Source: Rhizobium sp. Leaf306
GTDB lineage: Bacteria; Pseudomonadota; Alphaproteobacteria; Rhizobiales; Rhizobiaceae
NCBI RefSeq assembly: GCF_001423425.1
Contig: NZ_LMNX01000004.1
Span: 62,001 to 126,000, forward strand
DNA length: 64,000 nt
Reading direction: 5' to 3'
A program made the position numbers and the translations under genes. Under the pieces are notes generated by a model. That model saw nothing but the letters and a program-made list of their open reading frames with translations. It ran no database searches and was not told the DNA's origin. Below, piece after piece: positions 18,012 through 27,546 of this stretch (positions are counted from its first letter, which is position 1; each line of letters begins with the position of its first letter).

Positions 18012-19292
18012 TCAGTCTGGTGCTCGGCTGAGCAGCAGCTTGTCGATACGACGTCCGTCGAGATCGATCACCTCGAAGGTCCAGCCTCGTGTGGTGAACT
18101 TCTCGCCCAGTTCCGGCAGATGCTTCAACTCGTCGAGAACAAAGCCTGCAACGGTCTCGTAACCCGGGTCATCCTCGATCGGCACGCCCATCTGCGCGGA
18201 GAACTCGTCGACTGCCATCCAGCCGGCGACGAGATAGGATCCGTCGTCGCGCGCGACGATGGCGGGTTCTTCAACCTCGTCCTCCTGAAACACGCCGGTA
18301 ATGGCTTCGAGCACGTCGCCCGAGGTGATGATGCCTTCGAAATGGCCGTATTCGTCATAGACGAGAACCATGTGCGCCGGGGACTTGCGCAAAGCCTGAA
18401 TAACGTCGAGCGCGCCGGTCAGGTCGGAAACGACAGGCGCTTCGCGCATCAGCGAGGCGGGATCGCCGCCCCTGCCGCCGGCCATGAATTCATAGGCGTC
18501 CTTGACGAAGAGCACGCCCTGGATCTCGTCCGACGAGCCCTTGCGTACCGGCAGACGCGAGCGTGTCGTCGCCCGCAGCTGCGCACGAAGCTCTTCCGGC
18601 TCATCTTCGGTATCGAGCACCTCCACATCGCGGCGTGGCGTCATGAGGCCGCGCGCGGTACGGTCGGCCAGTCGCATGACGCCTGATATCATCGCCGATT
18701 CCTCGGTCTCGATCACGCCCGCGCTATGTGCCTCGGCAAGCACGGTGCGGATTTCCTCGTCGGTGACTTTCTCGTTCGATTCCCCGCTCTGGCCGAGAAG
18801 GGCCAGAAGAAACCGACCCGAGATATCGAGAAACCACACGACCGGGGCACCGATTGTCGCGACCATCTTCATCGCCGGCGCCACTTTGGCGGCCACGAGC
18901 TCAGGCGCCCGCAATGCGATCTGCTTCGGAACGAGTTCGCCGACAATCAGCGACATATAGGTGATGACCACGACGACACCGCCGACGCCGAGCCAGTCGG
19001 CGAAGTTTTGCGGCATGCCCTGCTCGGACAGCCAGTTGGTCAGACGGGTGCCGAGCGTTGCACCGGAAAACGCGCCGGAGAGAACGCCGACAAGGGTGAT
19101 GCCGATCTGAACGGAGGAGAGGAAGCGGCCCGGATCTTCAGCCAGCTTGATGGCGGCTGCTGCGCCACGATTTCCCTGCTCTGCCATGACCCGGAGACGC
19201 ACGGGACGCGAGGACACGACGGCAAGTTCCGACATTGCGAGGACACCATTGAGAATGGTGAGTGCAACGACGATGAATATTTCGGTTAACAA
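18012..19292 (-). CDS. CNNM/CBS-domain membrane protein (hemolysin C / CorC family)
   Basis: 426 aa. N-terminal DUF21/CNNM domain with membrane helices at about 2-24, 60-82 and 98-120, containing SSVQIGITLVGVLSG and VGELVPKQIALRAP. Two CBS repeats follow at about 210-330 (MTPRRDVEVLDTED, VYDEYGHFEGIITSGDVLE). A C-terminal CorC_HlyC domain is at about 345-420. Family members act in Mg2+/Co2+ efflux or homeostasis; the old name hemolysin is misleading. It stands 14 bases upstream of the cyclo-ligase gene on the same strand. Confidence 0.92.
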   Translation of the reverse strand: MLTEIFIVVALTILNGVLAMSELAVVSSRPVRLRVMAEQGNRGAAAAIKLAEDPGRFLSSVQIGITLVGVLSGAFSGATLGTRLTNWLSEQGMPQNFADWLGVGGVVVVITYMSLIVGELVPKQIALRAPELVAAKVAPAMKMVATIGAPVVWFLDISGRFLLALLGQSGESNEKVTDEEIRTVLAEAHSAGVIETEESAMISGVMRLADRTARGLMTPRRDVEVLDTEDEPEELRAQLRATTRSRLPVRKGSSDEIQGVLFVKDAYEFMAGGRGGDPASLMREAPVVSDLTGALDVIQALRKSPAHMVLVYDEYGHFEGIITSGDVLEAITGVFQEDEVEEPAIVARDDGSYLVAGWMAVDEFSAQMGVPIEDDPGYETVAGFVLDELKHLPELGEKFTTRGWTFEVIDLDGRRIDKLLLSRAPD

Positions 19293-19547
19293 AAGGGGCT
19301 CTTAATCTGGAACAATATCCTGCCTGCAAAACTGACGCCACGGCCCACTTCAACGAGAACCGTTATCGAACGCACCCTATGGGCGCGTCGGCGCTGCTTC
19401 GCGCACAGTTCGGAAAACCGCCCGCAATCCTTGGGGGTTCTCGGAGCTATGCACCTTCGCTCGCGGTGGAAATCATAGGGTCAGCATGCGTCCAATGCAA
19501 TGGCCGTCACTGTGGAACTTGCGAGCGTCCGGTCGGAAAGGGAGAAA

Positions 19548-20582
19548 TCACGCCGTCAGGTCGATCAGCAGTTCGGCGCGGGTGCCGCTTTCGCGCGGCA
19601 CATATTGGATGGAAGCACCAAGCGTTGCCGCCATCGACTTGACGATCCGACTGCCAAGACCCGTGCCCTTCGGCATGTCGCCTTCCTTCCAGCCGACGCC
19701 GTCGTCCTCCACCGCAAGCAGCGCCTTGTCATCATCCTGCCGCTTGAGAAGCACACGCACCTCGCCCTCAGCGCCCGGCGGATAGGCATATTTCAGCGCA
19801 TTGGTGAGAAGTTCGGTCACGATCATCCCGACGGAGACGGCCCGGTCGGACTTCAGCGAGAGTTCGTCGGCCTGCAAAAGGATCGTCGCGCTCTGGTGAT
19901 CGTTGACCGTGCCCTGCACTTCCTTGACCAGAGTGCCGAGATACTTGTCCATCTCCACCTGGCGCACGTCGTCGGACGTATAAAGGCTGCGGTGCATGCC
20001 GGCGATCGCGGAGATGCGCGCCTGCGTCTCCGACAGGGCCGCCTTGACGTCGTCGTTCTTGCTGCTCGACACCTGGAGACGGATCAGCGCGGCGACCAGC
20101 GCCAGGCTGTTGGCGACGCGGTGGTTGACTTCCGTCAACAGCACCTCGGCGCGTTCCTTGCCAAGCCGGATCTCCTGATCGGCGCGCTCCTTGGCGCGGC
20201 GAAGCTCGGCGGTCGCAATCCCCTGGCCGATCGCGCTCTGCATCAGCGGCCAGAACTCGTCGCCCACCGTCTTGATGACATAGTCGGACGCACCGTTCTT
20301 CAATGCGTCGATCGCGATCGTCGCATCGCTCGAACCGGTGACGTAGATGACCGGGAGCCCCGCCCCCATCTCGTTCAGCCTGTGAAGGATTTCGAGGCCG
20401 GTACCGGTGCTGAGATAGTGGTCGAGAACCACTGCGTGCACGCCACCCTTCTCAACGGTCTCCATTGCCGCGGACAGATCCACGGCATGGACGACCTGAT
20501 AGCCGAAGCGACCCAGATTGCGCACGGCAAGCCGCGCAAGGGCAAGGTCGTCATCGACGTAGAGAATGGTGTGCTGCATCAC
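19548..20582 (-). CDS. Receiver-HisKA_2/HWE-type histidine kinase
   Basis: 344 aa cytoplasmic protein. Receiver domain at 1-125 with the acidic pocket DDD at 10-12 and phospho-acceptor Asp54 (VVLDHYLSTG). A short coiled linker leads to a HisKA_2 dimerisation domain with phospho-acceptor His154 in LLTEVNHRVANSLAL. The HATPase domain follows, with TELLTNALKYAYP (N box) and EDDGVGW (G1 box). HWE/HisKA_2 kinases in this class commonly feed the PhyR general stress pathway, but no PhyR is in this window. It is the last gene of a three-gene operon, 6 bases after the response regulator. Confidence 0.9.
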   Translation of the reverse strand: MMQHTILYVDDDLALARLAVRNLGRFGYQVVHAVDLSAAMETVEKGGVHAVVLDHYLSTGTGLEILHRLNEMGAGLPVIYVTGSSDATIAIDALKNGASDYVIKTVGDEFWPLMQSAIGQGIATAELRRAKERADQEIRLGKERAEVLLTEVNHRVANSLALVAALIRLQVSSSKNDDVKAALSETQARISAIAGMHRSLYTSDDVRQVEMDKYLGTLVKEVQGTVNDHQSATILLQADELSLKSDRAVSVGMIVTELLTNALKYAYPPGAEGEVRVLLKRQDDDKALLAVEDDGVGWKEGDMPKGTGLGSRIVKSMAATLGASIQYVPRESGTRAELLIDLTA

Positions 20583-20588
20583 GTCTCG

Positions 20589-21032
20589 TCATTGTCCGGG
20601 AATTTGCATCACGGCAAAGAACAGACCGAGCTGTCTGATGGCGTGCGCGAAACTCTCATAATCCACTGGCTTCGTTATATAAACGTTGGCACCGAGATCG
20701 TAGCACCGCTGGATCTCTCGCTCGTCGTCGGTCGTGGTCAGGATGACCACAGGCAGTCGCTTCGAGTGAGGGTTGGACTTCACCTTCTCAAGTATGTCAA
20801 TACCCGACATATCGGGGAGGTTGAGGTCGAGAAGGATCAGCAAATACCGATCCGCATTGGCCGCTCCCAGGCGGTCAGCGCCGAGAATATAATCGAGCGC
20901 TGCGTTTCCGTTCGTGAACGGTACGATCTCGTTGTTGACGCCTGCTCGACGGACATTCTTTTCGATGAGGCGCGCATGCCCCTCGTCGTCCTCGACCATA
21001 ACGATGGTAACTTCTTTGCCGGCAGCATTCAT
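20589..21032 (-). CDS. Single-domain response regulator, Rcp1-like
   Basis: 147 aa, one receiver domain and no output domain. Acidic residues E14-D15-D16, phospho-acceptor Asp69 (LLDLNLPDMSG), conserved Thr in ILTTTDDE, and Lys in YITKPVD are all present. The loop around LDYILGADRLG matches the Rcp1 type found beside phytochromes and CHASE3 kinases. Its start overlaps the stop of the upstream kinase by ATGA, so phosphoryl transfer kinase-to-receiver-to-RR-kinase is a reasonable model. Confidence 0.92.
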   Translation of the reverse strand: MNAAGKEVTIVMVEDDEGHARLIEKNVRRAGVNNEIVPFTNGNAALDYILGADRLGAANADRYLLILLDLNLPDMSGIDILEKVKSNPHSKRLPVVILTTTDDEREIQRCYDLGANVYITKPVDYESFAHAIRQLGLFFAVMQIPGQ

Positions 21033-22528
21033 GACCCATGACTCCTGACATATTGGGACAGATCGGTGGGCAGACGGATGATGAATGTCGCACCGCCGCC
21101 CAAGGTTGACGTGATCGTAATCTCGCCACCTAAATTTCTGACTAATGATCGCACATGCGCAAGGCCGATGCCCTCGCCGGGCTGGTTCTGCACGCCGGAA
21201 CGGCGGAACAGCTCGAACACCCGTTCGTGGTCTTCCGGCGCGATGCCGCGCCCGTTATCGGCAACCTCGATCCGGACGAAGCTTCGCCCGAGCGGCGTTG
21301 ACGTGATTGACAGCGCCAGCGGCCGGTCGGGATGCTGGTATTTGACCGCATTGTCGAACAGGTTGCCGAAAACCTGCTCCAGCGAGAACCGGTCGGTGAC
21401 GAGGGTCTTTGCGGCCGACGTGGAAATCGCCACTTCGCCGCCGCCCTCATTGACCTGGTGGTAGACGCTTGCAGCGGTTGCCTCCAGCAGTTCGGCGAGA
21501 TCGATCCGCTCCGGCTTCAGCTCACGCCTTCCGTCGCGGGAGATCTTCAGGATGGCGTTGATCAGGCCATCCATCTTCTTGGTCGACGAACGGATAAAAC
21601 CGATTGCCTCTGGAAGATCTTCCTCGACTGCAAGCCGGGCGTCCCTCACCTGAAGTTCGCTCGGCTTGACGTCATCGGCCAGCACGTAGGCGGAGATCGA
21701 TTTGAGCGAACTATCCAGCTCGCTGGTAAAGCCCATGATGTTGACAAGCGGCGCTCTCAGATCGTGCGAGACGATATAGGCGTATCGCTGGATCTCGCGG
21801 TTTGCCTGGATGAGGTCTTCGGTACGCTCGTTGACCCGCTCCTCCAACCCGGCATTCAAGGTTTCCACCTCGGCACGGGCCTTCTGAAGCTGGCGGACAT
21901 GCTGGAAGACGATGGCAATCGCGCCCCCGAGAACGAGAATGATCAGGATACCGCCGCCGACGGTAAACCACTGCAGCTTTTCGGAACTTCCGCGAATCTC
22001 GCCAATGCCGGAAATCAGGTGTCCATCCAGTTCGCCGATCACGCCGCCAAGCAGGGCGCGCAATTTCTGCATGGCCTCAAGGCCCGACTGGTTGCGAACG
22101 ATGGCGACTGCCTGCTCGACCTGACCCGAACTTGCGAGCGACAGCGTCGCCTGCATCTCATTGGTCTTTAGCGCGATCAGGCTGCGGATCTCGTCCAGCG
22201 GAACGCTGACGATGTCCTGATTGGCCGCCGTCCGCTCCACCTTCTGCAGCTGGAGCGGCAGCGCACCGATGGATGTCCGGTAGGGCTCGAGGAACAGCGG
22301 ATCCTGCACCAGCAGGTAGCCGCGCTGTCCGGTCTCGGCGGTTTGCACAAGCAAAAGCAGATCGGCAGTGGTCGCCCGCAATGCTCTCAGCTTCGTGACG
22401 TCATCGAAATAGGTCCTGGTCATCTGCGCCAGGAAGAAAGAAGACATCACGATGCCGAGCAGGATGGCCGCGCCGATGACGAGCATCAGGAGCGACGAGC
22501 GGGCGAACGTGGCTTTTGCGTTGGGCAT
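21029..22528 (-). CDS. CHASE3-domain sensor histidine kinase
   Basis: 499 aa from the ATG at 22528 (frame open to 22588). Membrane helices at about 11-33 and 180-200 enclose a periplasmic CHASE3 sensor domain (LLVQTAETGQRGYLLVQDP). The cytoplasmic part has coiled coil, a HisKA domain with His in YIVSHDLRAPL at about residue 255, and a HATPase with NGRGIAPEDHERVF and GEGIGLAHV. The CHASE3 ligand is unknown. It is the first gene of the operon with the single-domain regulator and the receiver-HisKA_2 kinase. Confidence 0.92.
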   Translation of the reverse strand: MPNAKATFARSSLLMLVIGAAILLGIVMSSFFLAQMTRTYFDDVTKLRALRATTADLLLLVQTAETGQRGYLLVQDPLFLEPYRTSIGALPLQLQKVERTAANQDIVSVPLDEIRSLIALKTNEMQATLSLASSGQVEQAVAIVRNQSGLEAMQKLRALLGGVIGELDGHLISGIGEIRGSSEKLQWFTVGGGILIILVLGGAIAIVFQHVRQLQKARAEVETLNAGLEERVNERTEDLIQANREIQRYAYIVSHDLRAPLVNIMGFTSELDSSLKSISAYVLADDVKPSELQVRDARLAVEEDLPEAIGFIRSSTKKMDGLINAILKISRDGRRELKPERIDLAELLEATAASVYHQVNEGGGEVAISTSAAKTLVTDRFSLEQVFGNLFDNAVKYQHPDRPLALSITSTPLGRSFVRIEVADNGRGIAPEDHERVFELFRRSGVQNQPGEGIGLAHVRSLVRNLGGEITITSTLGGGATFIIRLPTDLSQYVRSHGS

Positions 22529-22751
22529 GAAGAAGTCCGCCGATTGAAAACACGGAGACTTACTCGGAAACGGCGCGGCCATTGTCAAGCGTCAGACAGG
22601 GGCGCCTGATGCCACATCAGGGGAAAACCGGACTGGCAATCTGACGAACTCGTGTACTGGAAAAAGAAATTAGAAAAAGCGCGGACACATTCGGAACATA
22701 AACGTAAGACAACAGTTCATTCATCAGACGTTCATGTTGGGAGTTTCGACA

Positions 22752-23030
22752 ATGTTCTTGAGCAGCCTTCAGCCTACCGCTTCATTCGCATTTGCCCATG
22801 ACCACGGCATGATGATGGAAAAAACCGCTATCGAAACGGAACTGAGTTACCTCCCCAACTTCGACAGCAGCAACCTCACTGTCGACGTGACCGGCGACTT
22901 CATTGTTCTTGAAGGCGTTGTCAGCTCCAGTGGCGACCATGCCCGCGTTATGCGGATCGCCCGCGAAATCGTCGGCTATGAGCGCGTTCTTTCCCGCGTC
23001 CTGGTCTGCTCGATCGAAAAGCGCTCGTAA
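22752..23030 (+). CDS. BON-domain protein
   Basis: 92 aa from the ATG at 22752, chosen because GGGAG lies 9 bases upstream; an earlier ATG at 22734 lacks a site. A single BON domain occupies residues about 25-90: IETELSYLPNFDSSNLTV, FIVLEGVVSSSGDHARVMRIA and VLSRVLV. BON domains bind phospholipid surfaces and are found in periplasmic stress proteins such as OsmY. There is no convincing signal peptide here, so it may be cytoplasmic. It is followed directly by a strong terminator. Confidence 0.82.
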   Translation: MFLSSLQPTASFAFAHDHGMMMEKTAIETELSYLPNFDSSNLTVDVTGDFIVLEGVVSSSGDHARVMRIAREIVGYERVLSRVLVCSIEKRS

Positions 23031-23052
23031 GCATCCCATCGACTAGACGTGC

Positions 23053-23078
23053 AAAACCCCGCCTTGAGCGGGGTTTTT
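23053..23078 (+). terminator. Intrinsic terminator after the BON gene
   Basis: AAACCCCGC pairs with GCGGGGTTT around a 5-base loop, followed by TTTT. It ends transcription of the BON gene 25 bases after its stop and, reading the other way, has an A-rich start that could also act on the minus strand after 6S RNA. Confidence 0.88.
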
Positions 23079-23127
23079 CGTTTTTGGACCCGACCATTAT
23101 GAATGATCGAGCCCGAATTCTGTAAGG

Positions 23128-23286
23128 TGCGATCCGCGGCGACCGATGGATTTTTACGATCCTGGGTGCCTACAAACGTAGGTGGGCGCCATATGTCCAA
23201 GCCCACGGGCCTGGCCAGGGACAGCTCCCTTTGGATCGAGTATGGCCCCAGGGATTGTGGTTCCTGTCGAGAAGCGCAGAACGCAT
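23128..23286 (-). ncRNA. ssrS: 6S RNA
   Basis: About 159 nt on the minus strand. The 5' end UGCGUUCUGCG (23285-23275) pairs with CGCGGAUCGCA (23138-23128) to give a terminal stem of 11 positions with one U-U mismatch and one G-U. Inner pairing of AUCCCUGGG with CCCAGGAU brackets the central bubble, as in 6S RNAs that mimic an open promoter. GGCGCCCACCUAC followed by a UUUGUAGG hairpin is typical of alphaproteobacterial 6S. It lies just downstream of zapA on the same strand, the standard context. It binds sigma70 RNA polymerase in stationary phase. Confidence 0.85.
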
Positions 23287-23290
23287 TTTC

Positions 23291-23296
23291 AATATA
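23291..23296 (-). promoter_or_regulatory. -10 box for 6S RNA
   Basis: TATATT on the minus strand ends 6 bases before the U that opens the terminal stem of 6S RNA, so the predicted transcription start coincides with the structural 5' end. No strong -35 hexamer is visible 17 bases upstream. Transcripts from the zapA promoter may also read through and be processed. Confidence 0.6.
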
Positions 23297-23384
23297 AGGC
23301 TGAAGTCGATGGCGCGCCAGTGGCATCGCGAGGCATTTTTTTCTGCAGGCTTTCAGCGACGCTGAACACCGGCGTGAGACGGTC

Positions 23385-23756
23385 TTAGTTCGCCGGCACA
23401 CGGCCGTTGAGCTTCGCGGTCAGGCCTTCGAGTCTGGATGAAAGCTCGCTCAGGGCGGAGACGACAAGCTCGTCGCTGCGGCTCTGGTTTTCAGCGGCAC
23501 CGGCGCGGTTGGATTTCAGCGACTGCACCTCGCCTTCGAGCGCACCGACCTTGCGGGTCAGCTCGGAAAGCTCATCCATGATCATGATCCCGGCCATGAC
23601 CGTGATGCGAAGATCACCGATCTCGCCGAACTGACCCTTCAGATGTCCGACATAGCGGTCGAATTGGTCGGCGAGATCCGTCAGGTGCTGTTCCTGACCT
23701 TCTTCGCAAGCCATCCGATAGGCTTTGCCGTCGATCGTTACCGTTACCTGGGCCAT
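23385..23756 (-). CDS. zapA: Cell division protein ZapA
   Basis: 123 aa. Begins MAQVTVTIDGKAYRMACEEG with the ZapA fold, LADQFDRYVGHLKGQFGEIGD split at about 28-48, then ALE/KVGALEGEVQSLK coiled coil and a tail. ZapA binds and bundles FtsZ filaments at midcell. Directly upstream of 6S RNA and 10 bases after the DUF4164 gene, on the same strand. Confidence 0.92.
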   Translation of the reverse strand: MAQVTVTIDGKAYRMACEEGQEQHLTDLADQFDRYVGHLKGQFGEIGDLRITVMAGIMIMDELSELTRKVGALEGEVQSLKSNRAGAAENQSRSDELVVSALSELSSRLEGLTAKLNGRVPAN

Positions 23757-23766
23757 CTCTTTTTCC

Positions 23767-24039
23767 TTACCGGTCCAGAACCGCGCGGATCGTCTCCATC
23801 GCCGTCACCAGACGGCGGGAAACCTCGCGGTTGACCTCTTCGAGACGATTGGCCCGAAACTGCGACTGATCCAGCTCCTGCGCCAGGCGCGATCGATCGG
23901 CATGCACGCGCTTGACCTCGCCTTCCATCTCGCCCTGGTCTCTTTGCTGCTCGATGCGCACATCGACGGCATTCTCCAGCCCGCTTATCGCAGCCCGAAG
24001 TTCCGAAAGCGCCAGATCCACCGTCTTTTCTGCCGGCAT
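23767..24039 (-). CDS. DUF4164 coiled-coil protein upstream of zapA
   Basis: 90 aa, almost wholly alpha-helical with heptad-like Leu/Val spacing (LALSELRAAISGLENAVDV, LAQELDQSQFRANRLEEV). Matches the DUF4164 family, small coiled-coil proteins encoded just before zapA in Rhizobiales. Proximity to zapA suggests a helper role at the division site, perhaps like ZapB, but this is inference. Confidence 0.8.
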   Translation of the reverse strand: MPAEKTVDLALSELRAAISGLENAVDVRIEQQRDQGEMEGEVKRVHADRSRLAQELDQSQFRANRLEEVNREVSRRLVTAMETIRAVLDR

Positions 24040-24264
24040 GCGTATATCCCGTGAGGTCGCGATCGGCGCCGAATCGTACGGCAGCGCCTCGCCAACAAGC
24101 GCCGTAGACTATTCACCGCTTGAAAGCCGGTCAATAAAACACGCAGACGATACCGCATCGAACTGTGGATCGTCGCTGATCAAGGGCACTCGGCGGCGGT
24201 GCCGAAATAGCAGGCAGACTGTGCTAAACCCGATCATTATGTGCCGCCGGTGGCCCGCCTTTTG

Positions 24265-24292
24265 TTGACTTGCGCGCCCCACCTGATATGGA
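24265..24292 (+). promoter_or_regulatory. Candidate promoter of transketolase
   Basis: TTGACT (24265-24270) and TATGGA (24287-24292) separated by 16 bases, in the 319-base divergent gap between the DUF4164 gene and tkt. The rest of this gap shows no further motif to me. Confidence 0.35.
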
Positions 24293-24358
24293 TCGGACGC
24301 TTCCTGACGAGGCCCGATCATAGGGCCTGACCGACACTCGGACGATAGTGGATTAGCC

Positions 24359-26335
24359 ATGATTTCTCGCGAACAACACGACCGGATGGCCAATGCGATC
24401 CGTTTCCTTGCCATGGATGCCGTCGAAAAGGCGAATTCCGGACACCCGGGCATGCCCATGGGCATGGCTGACGTCGCAACGGTCCTGTTTACCAAATACC
24501 TGAAATTCGACCCGACCAAGCCGCATTGGCCCGACCGTGACCGCTTTGTGCTGTCGGCCGGCCACGGCTCGATGCTGCTGTACTCGGTACTGTATCTGAC
24601 CGGCTACCCTGACATGTCGGTGGACGACCTGAAAGGCTTCCGCCAGCTCGGCTCCAAGACTGCCGGACACCCGGAATACGGCCATGCGACCGGCATCGAG
24701 ACCACCACTGGTCCTCTCGGCCAGGGCATCGGCAACGCCGTCGGCATGGCAATCGCCGAACGCAAGCTGCGCGAAGAATTCGGCGCCGACCTGCAGGATC
24801 ACTACACATATGTGATCAACGGCGACGGCTGCCTGATGGAAGGCATCTCCCACGAGTCGATCGCACTCGCCGGCCACCTGAAGCTGAACAAGCTGATCCT
24901 GTTCTGGGACAACAACTCGATCACCATCGACGGTGCCGTATCGCTGTCGGACTCGACGGACCAGATCGCCCGCTTCAAGGCCGTGCACTGGAACACGATC
25001 GAGATCGACGGTCACGATCAGGCCGCCATCGCAGACGCGATCGAGCAGGCCCACAAGTCCGACCGCCCGACCTTCATCGCCTGCAAGACCACGATCGGCT
25101 TCGGTTCGCCGAACAAGGCCGGCAGCCACAAGGTTCACGGTTCGCCACTCGGCGCCGAGGAAATTGCAGCGACCCGCAAGGCACTGAACTGGGAATACGA
25201 ACCCTTCGTCATTCCCAACGACGTTCTGTCCGACTGGCGCGAAGCCGGCGTCCGCTCTTTGGAAGCCGTGAAGGCCTGGGAAGACCGCCTTGCAGCGTCT
25301 GCCCACAAGGCCGAGTTCGACCGCCGCTTTGCCGGTGACCTGCCGGAAGGCTTCGACACTGCCATCAACGACTACAAGAAGAAGCTTGCCGAAACCAAGC
25401 CGACCGTTGCGACCCGCAAGGCGTCGGAAGACGTTCTGGAAGTCATCAACGGTTTCGTGCCGGAAACGCTCGGCGGCTCCGCCGACCTGACGCCGTCGAA
25501 CAATACCAAGACCAGCCAGATGGTCTCGATCACGCCGACGGACTTCTCCGGCCGTTACATGCACTGGGGCATCCGCGAACACGGCATGGCATCCGCCATG
25601 AACGGCGTGACCCTGCATGGCGGTCTGATCCCCTACGGCGGCGGCTTCATGATCTTCTCGGACTATTGCCGTCCGCCGATCCGCCTCGCGTCCCTGATGG
25701 GCATTCGCGTCATCCACGTCCTGACGCATGACTCGATCGGCGTTGGCGAAGATGGCCCGACCCACCAGCCGGTTGAACAGGTGGCAAGCCTTCGCGCCAT
25801 CCCGAACCTGATGGTGTTCCGTCCGGCCGATGCGACCGAGACGGCCGAATGCTGGCAGATCGCGCTCGAAACCAAGGACCGTCCGTCGGCTCTTGCACTG
25901 ACTCGTCAGAACCTTGCACCGGCCCGCACCGAATATTCGGAAAAGAACCTCTGCACGCTCGGCGCCTACACGCTGTCGGGCAATGCGGATGCCAAGGTCA
26001 CCATCTTCGCATCCGGTTCGGAAGTCGAACTGGCGATCGCGGCTGCAAAGACGCTCGAGGAAAAGGGCGTCAGCACACGCGTCGTTTCCGTGCCCTGCAC
26101 CGAACTGTTCTTCGAACAGCCGGACGAGTATCGCCGCGAGATCCTCGGCAACTCGCCGGTCAAGATCGCGGTTGAAGCTGCTGTCCGCGAAGGCTGGGAT
26201 GCCTTTATCGGTCCGGAAGGCTCGTTTGTCGGCATGAAGGGCTTTGGCGCTTCAGGTCCTGCCAAGGATGTCTTCAAGCACTTCGGCATAACGGCTGACG
26301 CCATCGTCGCTGCGGCCGAAGCAAAGCTCGCCTGA
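24359..26335 (+). CDS. tkt: Transketolase
   Basis: 658 aa, full length. Thiamine diphosphate enzyme moving two-carbon units between pentose phosphates and glycolytic sugars. Visible motifs: [12 protein letters not shown] near 24, [18 protein letters not shown] near 61, [14 protein letters not shown] at about 115, the ThDP motif [12 protein letters not shown] at about 154, and [11 protein letters not shown] at about 465. It starts the plus-strand block tkt-gap and is divergent from zapA. No Shine-Dalgarno is obvious at the ATG, though the N-terminal alignment supports the start. Confidence 0.96.
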   Translation: MISREQHDRMANAIRFLAMDAVEKANSGHPGMPMGMADVATVLFTKYLKFDPTKPHWPDRDRFVLSAGHGSMLLYSVLYLTGYPDMSVDDLKGFRQLGSKTAGHPEYGHATGIETTTGPLGQGIGNAVGMAIAERKLREEFGADLQDHYTYVINGDGCLMEGISHESIALAGHLKLNKLILFWDNNSITIDGAVSLSDSTDQIARFKAVHWNTIEIDGHDQAAIADAIEQAHKSDRPTFIACKTTIGFGSPNKAGSHKVHGSPLGAEEIAATRKALNWEYEPFVIPNDVLSDWREAGVRSLEAVKAWEDRLAASAHKAEFDRRFAGDLPEGFDTAINDYKKKLAETKPTVATRKASEDVLEVINGFVPETLGGSADLTPSNNTKTSQMVSITPTDFSGRYMHWGIREHGMASAMNGVTLHGGLIPYGGGFMIFSDYCRPPIRLASLMGIRVIHVLTHDSIGVGEDGPTHQPVEQVASLRAIPNLMVFRPADATETAECWQIALETKDRPSALALTRQNLAPARTEYSEKNLCTLGAYTLSGNADAKVTIFASGSEVELAIAAAKTLEEKGVSTRVVSVPCTELFFEQPDEYRREILGNSPVKIAVEAAVREGWDAFIGPEGSFVGMKGFGASGPAKDVFKHFGITADAIVAAAEAKLA

Positions 26336-26409
26336 TCATTCAAACGACGGGGCGACGGTCACACCGCCCGCCCCGTCCAGCTGCCAAACTATTTTTTCGG
26401 GAGAACCCT

Positions 26410-27420
26410 ATGACTGTAAAGGTTGCCATCAACGGCTTTGGCCGTATCGGCCGCAACGTCCTGCGCGCGATCGTCGAATCCGGCCGCACCGATATCGAAG
26501 TGGTCGCGATCAACGATCTCGGCCCGGTCGAGACCAATGCCCACCTCCTTCGCTACGACTCGATCCACGGCAAGTTCCCGGCGGACGTTAAGGTCGAAGG
26601 CGACACGATCATCGTCGCCGGCGGCAAGCCGATCAAGGTAACCGCGGTGCGTGACCCGGCCCAGCTGCCGCACGCCGAAATGGGCGTCGATATCGCGCTT
26701 GAGTGCACCGGCATCTTCACCGCCCGCGACAAGGCCGCCGCCCACCTGACGGCTGGCGCCAAGCGCGTCATCATCTCGGCGCCTGGCGACAATGCTGACC
26801 TCACGGTCGTGTTCGGCGTCAACGACGACCAGCTGACCAAGGACCACCTGGTCATCTCCAACGCATCCTGCACCACGAACTGCCTGGTTCCGGTCGTGAA
26901 GGTGCTGAACGACGCTGTCGGCATCGACCACGGCTTCATGACCACGATCCATTCCTATACCGGCGACCAGCCGACCCTCGACACGATGCACAAGGACCTC
27001 TACCGCGCCCGTGCAGCGGCTCTGTCGATGATCCCGACTTCGACCGGTGCAGCCAAGGCCGTTGGCCTCGTTCTGCCGGAACTGAAGGGCAAGCTGGACG
27101 GCACGTCGATCCGCGTTCCGACCCCGAACGTCTCGGTCGTCGACTTCAACTTCGTTGCGAAGCGCGCCACGACGGTTGCCGAAATCAACGACGCCATCAA
27201 GTCTGCCGCAGACGGCAAGCTGAAGGGCATCCTCGGCTACACAGACGAGCCGCTGGTTTCGCGCGACTTCAACCACGACAGCCACTCCTCGATCTTCGCC
27301 TTCGACCAGACGAAGGTTCTCGAAGGCACGTTCGTGCGCATCCTGACCTGGTACGACAACGAGTGGGGCTTCTCCAACCGCATGTCGGACACCGCAGTTG
27401 CCATGGGCAAGCTGATCTGA
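26410..27420 (+). CDS. gap: Glyceraldehyde-3-phosphate dehydrogenase, type I
   Basis: 336 aa. NAD-binding motif [10 protein letters not shown] at 7-16, catalytic Cys154 in SNASCTTNC (151-158-159 region), and substrate-binding [10 protein letters not shown] near 215. Asp36 after the second beta strand (INDLG) points to NAD as cofactor. It follows tkt by 74 bases with a CGGGAGAACCCT ribosome binding site and ends before a strong terminator. Works with pgk, 3.4 kb downstream, in lower glycolysis or gluconeogenesis. Confidence 0.97.
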   Translation: MTVKVAINGFGRIGRNVLRAIVESGRTDIEVVAINDLGPVETNAHLLRYDSIHGKFPADVKVEGDTIIVAGGKPIKVTAVRDPAQLPHAEMGVDIALECTGIFTARDKAAAHLTAGAKRVIISAPGDNADLTVVFGVNDDQLTKDHLVISNASCTTNCLVPVVKVLNDAVGIDHGFMTTIHSYTGDQPTLDTMHKDLYRARAAALSMIPTSTGAAKAVGLVLPELKGKLDGTSIRVPTPNVSVVDFNFVAKRATTVAEINDAIKSAADGKLKGILGYTDEPLVSRDFNHDSHSSIFAFDQTKVLEGTFVRILTWYDNEWGFSNRMSDTAVAMGKLI

Positions 27421-27434
27421 AGATAGCGCGCATG

Positions 27435-27501
27435 CCGGTCCTTGAGGACCGGTCCTGACGCTCAGGCTTTTGACCCCCTCCCCTTAAAAGGAGGGGGTTT
27501 T
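27435..27501 (+). terminator. Two consecutive hairpins after gap
   Basis: First CCGGTCC-ttga-GGACCGG (27435-27452), then CCCCCTCC (27474-27481) pairing with GGAGGGGG (27490-27497) followed by TTTT. The second is a standard intrinsic terminator. Confidence 0.85.
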
Positions 27502-27546
27502 GCGTTATGGGACATGGTCGGGAGAGGTCGCCCGTGCGAAAGTTCG

